Source of the DNA: Nocardia anaemiae NBRC 100462
Lineage (GTDB): Bacteria; Actinomycetota; Actinomycetes; Mycobacteriales; Mycobacteriaceae
Direction: 5' to 3'
DNA: 64,000 nucleotides
NCBI RefSeq assembly: GCF_001612725.1
Contig: NZ_BDAZ01000060.1
Span: 1 to 64,000, forward strand
Position 1 is the stretch's first letter. The number at the start of each line of letters is the position of its first letter. Position numbers and translations under genes: made by a program. The notes under the pieces are model-generated. The model did no database searches, was not told where the DNA came from, and saw only the letters and a list, made by a program, of their open reading frames with translations. Below, piece by piece: positions 36,244 to 44,595 of the stretch.

Positions 36244-36308
36244 GGCGAGTTCGCTTCCCTTGCCGACGATCGGACGTATCACGTTCGCAGAGACACCGAA
36301 TGTGGAAC

Positions 36309-36326
36309 AAGGGACCAACGGCCCTT
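36309..36326. promoter_or_regulatory. DosR/DevR-box-like dyad 1
   Basis: AAGGGACCAACGGCCCTT, an imperfect palindrome close to the GGGAC-x4-GGCCC type of DosR box. It lies 66 bp upstream of the NarI-like start. Confidence 0.4.
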
Positions 36327-36338
36327 ACCCAGCGGTAC

Positions 36339-36358
36339 TTCGGGACTCGTGGTCCGAC
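36339..36358. promoter_or_regulatory. DosR/DevR-box-like dyad 2
   Basis: TTCGGGACTCGTGGTCCGAC. The left half matches the DosR consensus TTSGGGACT exactly; the right half is partly degenerate. Its centre is 31 bp from dyad 1, about three helical turns. Confidence 0.4.
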
Positions 36359-36485
36359 AGGACGACGATGGCGCAGCTGAGGAGCGCGGTGCGGTCGGTG
36401 GCGATCAGGTGCGTCGGACGCCGTAGTGGATCAGGCGGGGCCGCGTGGCGCCCAGCACCTCGGTGGGCCATCGCGGCCATCGGGA

Positions 36486-37178
36486 TCAGCCCAGTGCTTT
36501 GACAATCTCTGCGGCGAGCGGTGCCGACGATGCGGGGTTCTGCCCGGTGTAGAGATTGCAATCGACCTCGATATGCGGGGCCCACGGCTCGCCCTCGCGG
36601 AAATCGACGCCGAGCTCGACCAGCCGATCCTGCAGCAGCCACTTGGCCTTATCGGCGAAACCGGCTTGTGTCTCTTCGGCATTGGTGAATCCGGTGACCC
36701 GGTAGCCGACGAACGGGGATTCGCCGTCGATGGCGGTCGCGAGCAGCGCGGCGGGCGCATGGCAGACGACGCCGAGCGGTTTGCCCGAGGCCAGCGCGGC
36801 ACCGAGCAGCGCGGCGGAGTCGGTATTCACCGACAAATCTTCCATCGGGCCGTGTCCGCCGGGGTAGTAGACGGCGTCGTAGTCGGTCACGTCGACATCC
36901 TCGAGCCGGATGGGGCTGCGCAATTCCGCCGCATCGGCCAAGGTCCGGGCGATCTGCGCGGCGCCGTCCGCGCCGCCGTTGACCTCAGCCGCGAGACTGC
37001 CCTGGTCGACGGTCGGAACGACACCGCCGGGAGTGGCCACCACGATCTCGTGACCCGCCGCCTTGATGGCCTTATACGGTGCCACTACCTCTTCGGCCCA
37101 GTAGCCGGTCGGATGTTTGGTGCCATCGGCGAGCGTCCAGTAGTCGACGCCGGTCATGACGAAAAGAACCTTCGACAT
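36486..37178 (-). CDS. DJ-1/PfpI family protein (Hsp31/glyoxalase III-like)
   Basis: About 230 aa class I glutamine-amidotransferase-like fold. The nucleophile elbow is GVVCHAPAA with Cys139, and YYPGGHGPMED carries the conserved loop. The N-terminal YWAEEVVAPY and the length point to the Hsp31/HchA-like group, which acts on methylglyoxal or as a chaperone. AGGAGG lies 6 nt before ATG 37178. A 242-bp gap separates it from the NarI-like gene downstream; that gap holds the two DosR-like dyads. Exact substrate unknown. Confidence 0.85.
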   Translation of the reverse strand: MSKVLFVMTGVDYWTLADGTKHPTGYWAEEVVAPYKAIKAAGHEIVVATPGGVVPTVDQGSLAAEVNGGADGAAQIARTLADAAELRSPIRLEDVDVTDYDAVYYPGGHGPMEDLSVNTDSAALLGAALASGKPLGVVCHAPAALLATAIDGESPFVGYRVTGFTNAEETQAGFADKAKWLLQDRLVELGVDFREGEPWAPHIEVDCNLYTGQNPASSAPLAAEIVKALG

Positions 37179-37353
37179 CGTGTGCCTCCTGATCGGGGAT
37201 GGTTCGACGTGCTGATGTTCCGCATCCGGAGTGCCAATCCGTCGCGATGTCGACGTTAGGCACCAGATCATCGAAGCACCAATTGGATCGCCAATAGGAG
37301 ACATCAGAATAATAATGGGTCTCCGGTTCCGAGTCCGGACGCCGTCCGGATCG

Positions 37354-37359
37354 TAAAGT
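37354..37359 (+). promoter_or_regulatory. Possible -10 hexamer TAAAGT of gene 37368
   Basis: TAAAGT ends 8 nt before the ATG, and AGGGGA lies in between, so the transcript may be leaderless or have a very short leader. Confidence 0.35.
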
Positions 37360-37367
37360 AGGGGACG

Positions 37368-38204
37368 ATGAACGCGGATAAGGCGAGCGAGCTGGCGGCT
37401 CGGCGTGTTGGTGCCGCGCATGCCGACGCGCAGCAGCGTGTCGCGCTCGCCGAGAGCTTCTATCCACCGGAGCTTCGCGCCTACCGTCGGGCCGAAATCG
37501 CCTTCCTGCAGTGGGAACTCGCCCGCGGCGTGCTGCACGCCGAGACCGGCAGCCCGTGGTGGCGGGCGATCAATGACCGGCTGCTGCACGACAAACTGGA
37601 GGCCGCGCTGCTGCACCATGCCGGGACCCGCGATGCGTCGACACCCGGTGCCCTGCTGTGGCTCGAATTCCTCACCGCCCCTTCGCCCGCGGCGTGGTAT
37701 CGGGCGCATAATCGAAGCATCGTCGCAGGTTATCTGGAACATCAGGAGTTGGCCGCGGCCGAACTGCCCGCCGAACGGTTGATGATCAATGTGACGCTGA
37801 TGCGGGTGCTGTTCACCCACGTACTGGTGGCGCGGCCGACGCTCGCGCTCGGCCGGTTCGGGGCCCTCGGCGGCTGGTCGGCCGACCCGCGCCGCAGCTC
37901 GGTTCGGCTTTTTCTCGACCTGCGCAATGTTTTTCCCGAGGTGTATCCGCTGACGAATATGTCCGTCGATGCGGTGCTCGCGCTGGAGGGACGCGTGGCA
38001 CGGGCACTCGATTACGGTCTGATCGTGCCGAAGTTGGAGCAGATATACGCCTTCGCGGCAGAGCAATTGGCAGAGCCGATGATCGTCGGGCTCGTCGAGA
38101 ACGGTGATCCCTGCTACGCGGGGCTGCGGCTCGAGCGCGGACAACTGGCATCGGACGCATTGATTCGAACGCTAGCGCGGGCCACTCGGCCGCGGTTCGC
38201 ATAG
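37368..38204 (+). CDS. Hypothetical protein
   Basis: 278 aa, no family recognised. Mostly helical, with conserved-looking aromatic segments (AEIAFLQWELARGVLH, GSPWWRAINDRLLHD, LMINVTLMRVLFTHVLVARP). There is no signal peptide. The middle helices are hydrophobic but not clearly transmembrane. Divergent from the DJ-1 gene across 189 bp; a CCAATTGG palindrome lies at 37279-37286 in that gap. Function unknown. Confidence 0.65.
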   Translation: MNADKASELAARRVGAAHADAQQRVALAESFYPPELRAYRRAEIAFLQWELARGVLHAETGSPWWRAINDRLLHDKLEAALLHHAGTRDASTPGALLWLEFLTAPSPAAWYRAHNRSIVAGYLEHQELAAAELPAERLMINVTLMRVLFTHVLVARPTLALGRFGALGGWSADPRRSSVRLFLDLRNVFPEVYPLTNMSVDAVLALEGRVARALDYGLIVPKLEQIYAFAAEQLAEPMIVGLVENGDPCYAGLRLERGQLASDALIRTLARATRPRFA

Positions 38205-38222
38205 TCGGGTCGTTGATACGCG

Positions 38223-39134
38223 TCAATAATCGCCGCGCACAAGGTTTTTCGGCAACTCACCGGCCGTGAATCGGGCGATCTCCGTCGCGACAACGGCATA
38301 GGCGCGTTCGAGACTGCCGCGGCTGCTACCCGCGACGTGCGGCGTCAGCAGCAGGCCGGGTGCCGTCCACAGTGGATGGTCGGGCGGTAGCGGCTCCGGG
38401 TCGGTGACATCGAGGGCCGCGCGCAATCGACCCGAAACCAGTTCGGCCAGTAGCGCTTCGGTCCGCACGATCGGCCCGCGCGCGACATTCACCAGCACCG
38501 CGCCATCGGCCATCCTCGCCAAGAATTCGGCATCGACCATGCCGATGGTCTGATCGGTCACCGGAACCATCAGCACCACGGCATCGAATTCGCCGAGCAG
38601 CCGCGGTAATTCGTCGACGCCGTGCACACCGTCGCGTGCGTTCGTGCCGACCAGCGTCAGCGTCGCGTCGAAAGCTTCCACCCTGCGGCGCAATTCGACG
38701 GCGAGATCACCCGCACCGATGCCGAGGATTCGCTTACCCGCCAACGTATCCGTCCGATGCTGATACCAGCGATGTTCGCGCCGCAAGTCGGCGAATTCCG
38801 TCAGCTCGCGATACATCGTGAGCAGCGCTGCGACCACCCACTCCGCAGAGCTGCCACCGTGCGCACCCCGCGCATTCGACAGCAGCACCCCATCGGGCAG
38901 CCGACCGATCCACCCTTCGGCCCCCGCCGTCAGCATCTGCACCAACCGCAACTTCGGCAGCCCGGCCAGATCGATCGACTCGGGCCGACCCAGGAACGCC
39001 GGAACCAACACCTCTGCCAACTCCGCCGCCGCAGGCAGCGCTTCGCCGGGCGTATACCGAACCGGCCGTATCCCATCGAGCCGAGCCAACACCTCGACCC
39101 CATAATCATCAGGCACAAGCACAGTTACCGGCAT
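38223..39134 (-). CDS. D-isomer-specific 2-hydroxyacid dehydrogenase
   Basis: 303 aa, NAD(P)-dependent. The nucleotide loop is RILGIGAGDLAVELRRR. Catalytic Arg lies in NVARGPIVRT, Glu in DVTDPEPLPPDHPLW, and His in LLTPHVAGSSRGS. The start ATG 39134 (MPVTVLVPDDYGVEVL) is the first plausible one. The frame is open further upstream, but that stretch belongs to a decayed iminopeptidase. It probably reduces a 2-oxo acid; substrate not predictable. Confidence 0.85.
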   Translation of the reverse strand: MPVTVLVPDDYGVEVLARLDGIRPVRYTPGEALPAAAELAEVLVPAFLGRPESIDLAGLPKLRLVQMLTAGAEGWIGRLPDGVLLSNARGAHGGSSAEWVVAALLTMYRELTEFADLRREHRWYQHRTDTLAGKRILGIGAGDLAVELRRRVEAFDATLTLVGTNARDGVHGVDELPRLLGEFDAVVLMVPVTDQTIGMVDAEFLARMADGAVLVNVARGPIVRTEALLAELVSGRLRAALDVTDPEPLPPDHPLWTAPGLLLTPHVAGSSRGSLERAYAVVATEIARFTAGELPKNLVRGDY

Positions 39135-39201
39135 GCCTGCCAGATTAGCCGCGCCCAGCACCGAACTGCATCCCATCATCGGACCATTCACCGTCGTCGC
39201 T

Positions 39202-39445
39202 ACCGAAACGAGTCGACGCCCCGAGTATCGCGTCACGCGTGGCTGGGCTGCCGTGTGCCCGGAATCCGCGATGACCCGCAATTCGGCACTCGGCCATGCC
39301 TGCGCCAATTGCCAAGCGGTGTAGAGAGATCCGGCCAGGTCGAGACGACCATGAATCAGCGCAGCCGGAATCCCGCGAGCTGATGTGCCTCCGGCAATGA
39401 GGCGCCATTGCCGAGCCAGGCGTCATTGGCGAAGTGGTGCGAGGA
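39202..39445 (-). pseudogene. Remnant of a proline iminopeptidase (C-terminal third, two frameshifts)
   Basis: Read with two frame corrections, this reverse-strand stretch gives the end of an alpha/beta-hydrolase prolyl aminopeptidase. The pieces are SHHFANDAWLGNG..PEAHQLAG, then ALIHGRLDLAGSLYTAWQLA with AWPSAELRVIADSGHT (catalytic Asp in GRLD, His in SGHT), then TRDAILGASTRFG. The first shift lies at the CCC run 39372-39374 (one base short), the second near 39251-39256. The N-terminal two thirds, including the nucleophile Ser, are absent; ctaA ends 90 bp away. A dead gene. Confidence 0.7.
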
Positions 39446-39536
39446 GGCCGCGCTGGTACGGCTCGATGCCAGGCAATGGTTGTGGCGCTTCGGTGCTCAA
39501 CGCTGATGGTTCCGTTGGAACGGCGGGCCGGACGGG

Positions 39537-40511
39537 CTACGCCAGCTGTTCTGTGGAGTTGGGGATCGGGGCTGAGATGTGTTCGCGGGTGCGGAGGGAG
39601 GCCCAGAGGGCGGCGGTGGCGGCGGTGCAGGCTGCGGCGCCGCCTACGTGGGTGGCGACCAGGGCGGCGGGGACGTCGGTGAAGTACTGGACTACGCCGA
39701 CGAGGGACTGGGCGAGGACCAAGCCGAGCAGGACTGACAGGCGAGTGCGGACGGCGGGGGTGATGCCGACGGCGAAGAGGCCGAAGGCCAAGCCGATGAG
39801 CAGTGCGAGATAGCCGACCAGCAATTGTGAGTGCAGGTGCACCAGGGTGACGATCTCGACCTGGAGGCGTTCGACCGGTCGTTCGATGCTCTTATCGCCC
39901 GCGTGCGGTCCGGCACCGGTGACCAGCGTGCCCGCGATGAGGACACCGGCGAGCGCGATACCGCTCAGCCCGGTCAGCCAGCGCAGCGGCGCGGGCGCCT
40001 GGATCGCTTCGATCCCGTCATCGGGTTCGCCGACCTTCGCGAACATGACCACCGCGACCCACACCATCAGCATCGACGCCAGCAGATGCACCGACACCGT
40101 CCACCAGAGCAGACCGGTGCGCACGGTGACACCGCCGATGATCGCCTGCAGCACCGTGCCGCCCGGCATCAACCATGCGTACACCAGCACCTCGCGACGG
40201 CGGCGGGCCCGGGTGACGGCGAGCACGATGAGCGCCGCGCACAATGTCACCGCGAAGGTCAGCATGCGATTGCTGAACTCGACGGTCTGATGCAGCACCG
40301 GAACCTCGGCCACTCCGGTCGGGGTGAAGCTGCCCGGGAAGCACTGCGGCCACGTCGGGCATCCGAGTCCGGACGCCGTGACCCGCACGATCGCACCGGT
40401 GACGGCGATACCCGCCTGGGAGACGATGACCGCGACGGCGATCAGTCGCTGCACCCGCAACGAGGGCAGCGGGAGCAGATCGACGAGCCGCAGGAATGCG
40501 CGATACAGCAC
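39537..40511 (-). CDS. ctaA: Heme A synthase
   Basis: Membrane monooxygenase that oxidises the methyl of heme O to formyl, giving heme A for cytochrome aa3. About 324 aa, eight helices. Conserved VTGAIVRVTASGLGCPTWPQCFPG with the Cys pair, HQTVEFSNR, and HLHSQLLVGY provide the heme-binding His. GTG 40511 (VLYRAFLRLV) is preferred because a -10 box lies 6 nt upstream; ATG 40538 would precede that box. Downstream of the ABC exporter and mptB, as in mycobacteria. Confidence 0.93.
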   Translation of the reverse strand: MLYRAFLRLVDLLPLPSLRVQRLIAVAVIVSQAGIAVTGAIVRVTASGLGCPTWPQCFPGSFTPTGVAEVPVLHQTVEFSNRMLTFAVTLCAALIVLAVTRARRRREVLVYAWLMPGGTVLQAIIGGVTVRTGLLWWTVSVHLLASMLMVWVAVVMFAKVGEPDDGIEAIQAPAPLRWLTGLSGIALAGVLIAGTLVTGAGPHAGDKSIERPVERLQVEIVTLVHLHSQLLVGYLALLIGLAFGLFAVGITPAVRTRLSVLLGLVLAQSLVGVVQYFTDVPAALVATHVGGAAACTAATAALWASLRTREHISAPIPNSTEQLA

Positions 40512-40517
40512 CCAACG

Positions 40518-40523
40518 ATCGTA
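40518..40523 (-). promoter_or_regulatory. -10 hexamer TACGAT of leaderless ctaA
   Basis: On the reverse strand TACGAT ends 6 nt before GTG 40511. Confidence 0.45.
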
Positions 40524-40653
40524 GCCCGGCCCCTTCAACGACCCGCACCCGGTCTACTACACCCCGTCGTTGCCGCGTGCTCGAGATCCGGTGGACACTG
40601 TGGCGGCATCGGTCGAGAAGCCTCCGCCACCAGCTCCCCTGATCTCGAGCGAG

Positions 40654-41445
40654 TCAGTCGAAGCGGAAGAAGCGGGCGGCGAGGAATGCGGAGATGCCGC
40701 CCCATGCGGCGAGCACGGCGATGCCGAACCAGTCGATGCTGGTGCGCATGGCGTCTTCCAGCGTGACGGCCAGCGCCCCGGACGGCACCAACCGCACGAG
40801 CACATTCACCGCCGAGGGCAGATCGTCGGACGCGAACACGATGCTCGCGATGCCGAGCATGACGAACCAGAGGATATTCGCCAGCGCCAGCACGATCTCC
40901 GCCTTGAGCGTGCCGCCGAGCAGCAGACCCATGGCCGCGAAAGTGGCTGTGCCGAGCGCGATCACCAGCGCGCCGAGCCCGAGCCCGGCGAGTTCGGGTC
41001 GCCAGCCGAGCGCGAAACCGATGGCCCCCAACAGGATTGCCTGCAACACCACCACGATCAGTACCGCGGCGCTCTTGCCCGCCACAATGCCCCAGCGCGG
41101 CAGTGGGGTGGCGCCGAGGCGCTTGAGCGCACCGTATCGCCGGTCGAATCCGACCGCGATGGCCTGCCCGGTAAAGGCGGTCGACATGACCGCGACCATC
41201 ATGACCGCGGGCACGATCTTGTCGACCCGATCCGCACCGAGGTCCCCGAACGGCAGTAGGCTGAGCCCGACCAGCAGGGTGATCGGAATGAACATGGTGA
41301 GCAGCAGTTGTTCGCCGTTGCGCAGCAACAGGATCAGCTCGAGCTGGGTCTGCGCGTTCATCATGGCGAGGCGGCCGCTCGGACGTGGATCGGGAATGAA
41401 AGTGCCCGGCGCGAAGCGGTTCCCGGCGAGATCTGGCTGATTCAT
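40654..41445 (-). CDS. ABC transporter permease
   Basis: 263 aa, six predicted helices of the ABC-2 type (LLRNGEQLLLTMFIPITLLVGL, VPAVMMVAVMSTAFTGQAIAVG, RYGALKRLGATPLPRW). ATG 41445 overlaps the stop of the ATPase gene (ATGA). It forms an exporter with 41442-42377. The homologous pair Rv1457c/Rv1456c-region lies between ctaA and mptB in M. tuberculosis; its cargo is unknown. Confidence 0.88.
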   Translation of the reverse strand: MNQPDLAGNRFAPGTFIPDPRPSGRLAMMNAQTQLELILLLRNGEQLLLTMFIPITLLVGLSLLPFGDLGADRVDKIVPAVMMVAVMSTAFTGQAIAVGFDRRYGALKRLGATPLPRWGIVAGKSAAVLIVVVLQAILLGAIGFALGWRPELAGLGLGALVIALGTATFAAMGLLLGGTLKAEIVLALANILWFVMLGIASIVFASDDLPSAVNVLVRLVPSGALAVTLEDAMRTSIDWFGIAVLAAWGGISAFLAARFFRFD

Positions 41446-42377
41446 CCGCGTAGGTCCCGTCCGGTGAGTTCCAGGAAGACGTCCTCGAGGCGACGCTGAT
41501 CGATCCGGATATCGGTCGCCAGCACATTCTGCTGGGCACACCACGCGGTCACCGTCGCCAGTACCTGCGGATCGATCTCACCCTCGATCAGATACTGTCC
41601 GGGCGTCGTCTCGCGCGGCGAGAAACCTTCCGGCAGCGCGGTTTTCAACAGCCGTAGATCGAGTTTCGGTGGGGCGGTGAAGCGCAGCTGCCCGGCCGCG
41701 CCGTGTGCGGTCACCTCGGCGGGCGTCCCGGAGGCGACGATCCGTCCGTGATCGATGATCACCAGCTGGTCGGCCAGTTGTTCGGCCTCGTCCATCATGT
41801 GCGTGGTGAGCAGCACCGTGACACCGTCGCGGCGCAGCGCATCGATCAGCTCCCACACGATGAGCCGGGCCTGTGCGTCCAGGCCCGCGGTCGGTTCGTC
41901 GAGGAAGACGATCTCCGGCTTTCCGACCAGCGCACAGGCCAGGGCGAGCCGCTGTTGCTGGCCGCCGGATAACCGTCGGTACGGTGTGCGCCGGTTGTCC
42001 TGCAGGCCAAGGGTTTTCAGCAACCACGCGGGATCGAGCGGATCGGCGGAGTAGGCGGCGACCAGGTCGAGCATCTCGCCCGCGCGCGCACCGGGGTACG
42101 CGCCACCGCCCTGCAGCATGACGCCGATGCGCGGGCGCAACCGGTCCGAGTCGGCGATCGGATCGAGTCCGAGCACTCGCACCGAACCGGCATCCGGGGT
42201 CTTGAACCCCTCGCACATTTCGACGGTCGTGGTCTTACCCGCGCCGTTGGGTCCGAGCAGGGCCAGCACCTGTGCCTGCTCGACGGCGAAGCTGATCCCG
42301 TCGACGGCGGTGGTCTCGCCGTAACGTTTGACGACGCCGTCGATACAGACGGCGGGTTCCGAGGCTGCGGTCACCAT
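41442..42377 (-). CDS. ABC transporter ATP-binding protein
   Basis: 311 aa. Walker A GPNGAGKTTT, signature LSGGQQQRLALA, and Walker B IVFLDEPTAGLD are complete. The C-terminal 90 residues form the accessory domain common to DrrA/CcmA-type exporters. It powers the adjacent ABC-2 permease. ATG 42377; GTG 42374 is an alternative. Lies 125 bp downstream of mptB. Confidence 0.92.
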   Translation of the reverse strand: MVTAASEPAVCIDGVVKRYGETTAVDGISFAVEQAQVLALLGPNGAGKTTTVEMCEGFKTPDAGSVRVLGLDPIADSDRLRPRIGVMLQGGGAYPGARAGEMLDLVAAYSADPLDPAWLLKTLGLQDNRRTPYRRLSGGQQQRLALACALVGKPEIVFLDEPTAGLDAQARLIVWELIDALRRDGVTVLLTTHMMDEAEQLADQLVIIDHGRIVASGTPAEVTAHGAAGQLRFTAPPKLDLRLLKTALPEGFSPRETTPGQYLIEGEIDPQVLATVTAWCAQQNVLATDIRIDQRRLEDVFLELTGRDLRG

Positions 42378-42446
42378 CGCGCCTCGGTGCTCGGCTCCGT
42401 CGCGTCCAAGGGTGCTGTGCCCATTGTTCGCTCGCTTCGCTCCCTC

Positions 42447-42461
42447 ACGGTGTCACACCGT
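42447..42461. promoter_or_regulatory. Palindrome between mptB and the ABC exporter
   Basis: ACGGTGT-C-ACACCGT is a perfect 7-bp inverted repeat in the 125-bp gap. It lies about 70 bp upstream of the ATPase start, a plausible operator site. Confidence 0.35.
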
Positions 42462-42502
42462 AAGCCGTGGACGGATGTGACCCGGACGACACCCCTGCCT
42501 CG

Positions 42503-44254
42503 TCACCGCTGTGGTCCGGAAGGACCGGCCGCGGTGGGCGCCGTGTCGGCGCCGAGCTGATGCAGCCGCCACGGCAGCGACTTGCGGGTGGCCAGGATCA
42601 TCAGCGTGCACGTGAGAACGGTGATGCAGGCCGCATAGATAAGGACGAAGGGCGGGATTTCGCTGCCCGAGGGCATGAGCATGACGCTGATCGCCGCCGA
42701 AGCGATCGTCGCGGGCACTCGGAAGGCGGGTCGGCTGGCCCATGCCGCCAGCGGGACGATGCCCCAGAGCAGATACCAGGGCTGTACCACTGGAAACAGC
42801 AGGACGACAGCGCCGAAGGCGACGCCGAGTGCACCGACCGGATGCAGCCGTCCCCGCCAGGTGGCCACCATGAGCCGCACCACCACCAGCGAGGCCGCGG
42901 CCGCCGCGATCGGTCGGGTGATGCTCAACAGTGCGGTGGTGTGGTCGCCCAATCCCAATAGCACGCCGCCGAATCCGGTGGCGACGCCGAGCGCGGTGGG
43001 CAGCGACATCCAGCTGCGCACCGAATTGGCCATGGTCAGGGTGTCTATCCAGCCGAAGCCGAGTCCGCTGCCCAGGCATACCGCCAGCATGACGGTGCCG
43101 GTGACACAACCGAGGAATAGCGCGGCTCTGAGCACCGCACGCCAATCGCCGCCCCATTTTCGACTCAGTGCCATCCACACGAATGCCAGTGCCAGCATCG
43201 ATGGGATCTTGACCATGGCGGACAGCGCTATCAGGGTGGTTCCCGATAAAAGCAGCACGAGTGCGTGTCCGCGCATCGGGCCGATATTGCTCAGGGCCGC
43301 CAGACCATACTCCAACCCGACCAGCATCAGGCCGAGCATCATGGCCTCATTGTGCACACCGGATACCAGGTGGAATATCACCAATGGGTTCACGGCGCCG
43401 AGCCACAATGCGGCCACGGGGGACACTCGACACCGCTGTGCCAGTCGGGGCAGCGCCCACACGATGCAGGCCACGCCGAGTAGCGCCAGCATGCGGTGCA
43501 GCAGCACCCCGGCGAGCATATTGTCGCCGACGATTTCGGCGATGCCCTTGCCGAGCCAAATCGAGAGTGGGCCGTATGGAGCGGGCGAATTCTGCCAGAT
43601 ATTAGGGACGCTGCGCGTCAGAATGTGGTCCTGGCCGAGCCCTTGTACCGGGCCGACGTCATAGGGATCGAGTCCGCTCGCCGCGATCTCCCCCTGGGCC
43701 AGATAGGAATAGACATCCTGACTGAACATCGGCGGTGCGACCGAGAGCGGGATGATCCACAGCAGCAGTGTGCGGTCCAGTTGTGATCTGCTGATCCGGC
43801 GAATGCGGTTGGACTGCAAGCCGAGTGCGAATCGGCCGAGCAGCAGCCAGGCCAGCATCACGATGACCGTGCCGACCATGGTCGTGGCCAGCCCCGAATT
43901 GTGCACCCGTGCGGGCAGCCCGAGAATCGCCTTGCCGTAGGTCGGATTCTGCAGCGTGGGTTGGGCGCCGAGACCGAGCGCGCCGATGGCCATCATGACC
44001 GAACCGGTCGCGCCCAACAGCCGGACGCGACGCAGTTGCGCGGTCTCCTGCAGGTTGAGTTCGGCGGCTTCGGGTTCGTTGATGTGCAGGGTGTCGCCGA
44101 CGGTGTGGTCGGGCGCGACATCCAGGCCGATGATCCGACGCCCCAGCGAAACGGCGGTGCGGATCGGCGCGGTCCGACGCAGGCGAATCAGGGTGCCCGA
44201 GGTGGTCGACCGGCTCGGTTCGACACCTGGTTCGCCGTGTTCGCCTGACATCAC
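42503..44254 (-). CDS. mptB: Alpha-(1->6)-mannopyranosyltransferase
   Basis: Polytopic GT-C glycosyltransferase using decaprenyl-phosphomannose to build the mannan core of lipomannan/lipoarabinomannan. About 583 aa with 13 or so helices. The first periplasmic loop carries the acidic motif MFSQDVYSYLAQGEIAASGL, and WQNSPAPYGPLSIWLGKGI and SGVHNEAMM are MptB signatures. GTG 44254 is 6 nt after a -10 box; ATG 44251 follows directly. Its place next to sufR is conserved in mycobacteria (Rv1459c). Confidence 0.9.
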   Translation of the reverse strand: MMSGEHGEPGVEPSRSTTSGTLIRLRRTAPIRTAVSLGRRIIGLDVAPDHTVGDTLHINEPEAAELNLQETAQLRRVRLLGATGSVMMAIGALGLGAQPTLQNPTYGKAILGLPARVHNSGLATTMVGTVIVMLAWLLLGRFALGLQSNRIRRISRSQLDRTLLLWIIPLSVAPPMFSQDVYSYLAQGEIAASGLDPYDVGPVQGLGQDHILTRSVPNIWQNSPAPYGPLSIWLGKGIAEIVGDNMLAGVLLHRMLALLGVACIVWALPRLAQRCRVSPVAALWLGAVNPLVIFHLVSGVHNEAMMLGLMLVGLEYGLAALSNIGPMRGHALVLLLSGTTLIALSAMVKIPSMLALAFVWMALSRKWGGDWRAVLRAALFLGCVTGTVMLAVCLGSGLGFGWIDTLTMANSVRSWMSLPTALGVATGFGGVLLGLGDHTTALLSITRPIAAAAASLVVVRLMVATWRGRLHPVGALGVAFGAVVLLFPVVQPWYLLWGIVPLAAWASRPAFRVPATIASAAISVMLMPSGSEIPPFVLIYAACITVLTCTLMILATRKSLPWRLHQLGADTAPTAAGPSGPQR

Positions 44255-44580
44255 GCGGCCAGCGTAGCCGATGCCACCGGCGCATCCAGCGCCCCGCGAA
44301 ACCGACCGCAGGGCAGGTTCGAACTACGCTCGGCGGTCGCGGTCACCGCGGCGCGAAGCGCCGCTCACGAAGCTGGTCGCAGTGCGCTGTCCGATTTTCT
44401 GCACCGATGTGTGGCCTAAATCGCACTCGCAATTCCGCCGGGTGCTCGGGCCGGTCGGCGCGGGAGACCTGCAGGTCGCGAACGTGTTGCACCCGGACGC
44501 CGCGCGAAAACGCTCCGGTGCAGGTCATCGGCACGGTCGAGTCAGGGCACCCTTATTAGATTCCGGGAACTAATTCCGTC
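44255..44580. other. Intergenic region between divergent mptB and sufR
   Basis: It holds the mptB -10 box (44261-44266, reverse strand) and runs up to the SufR operator. TATTAG near 44553 is a possible suf -10. A frame at 44271-44573 has no coding character. I see nothing else. Confidence 0.5.
44261..44266 (-). promoter_or_regulatory. -10 hexamer TACGCT of leaderless mptB
   Basis: On the reverse strand TACGCT ends 6 nt before GTG 44254. Confidence 0.45.
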
Positions 44581-44595
44581 ACACTGGTGTTGTGA
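44581..44595. promoter_or_regulatory. SufR operator ACACT-N5-TGTGA
   Basis: ACACT GGTGT TGTGA matches the inverted repeat that I recall being reported for M. tuberculosis SufR. It overlaps the sufR GTG (44592), so bound SufR would block its own operon. Confidence 0.65.

Noticed and set aside
36325..36642. Reverse-strand frame between the DJ-1 and NarI-like genes
   Set aside because: Overlaps the DJ-1 coding region in another frame and spans the DosR-like dyads; no recognisable protein.
39145..39426. Small reverse-strand gene upstream of the hydroxyacid dehydrogenase
   Set aside because: Only a fragment of it (TRDAILGASTRFG) matches anything, and that belongs to the iminopeptidase remnant.
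44271..44573. Possible small gene in the mptB-sufR gap
   Set aside because: No ribosome site, no conserved-looking segment, and it overlaps promoters of both flanking genes.
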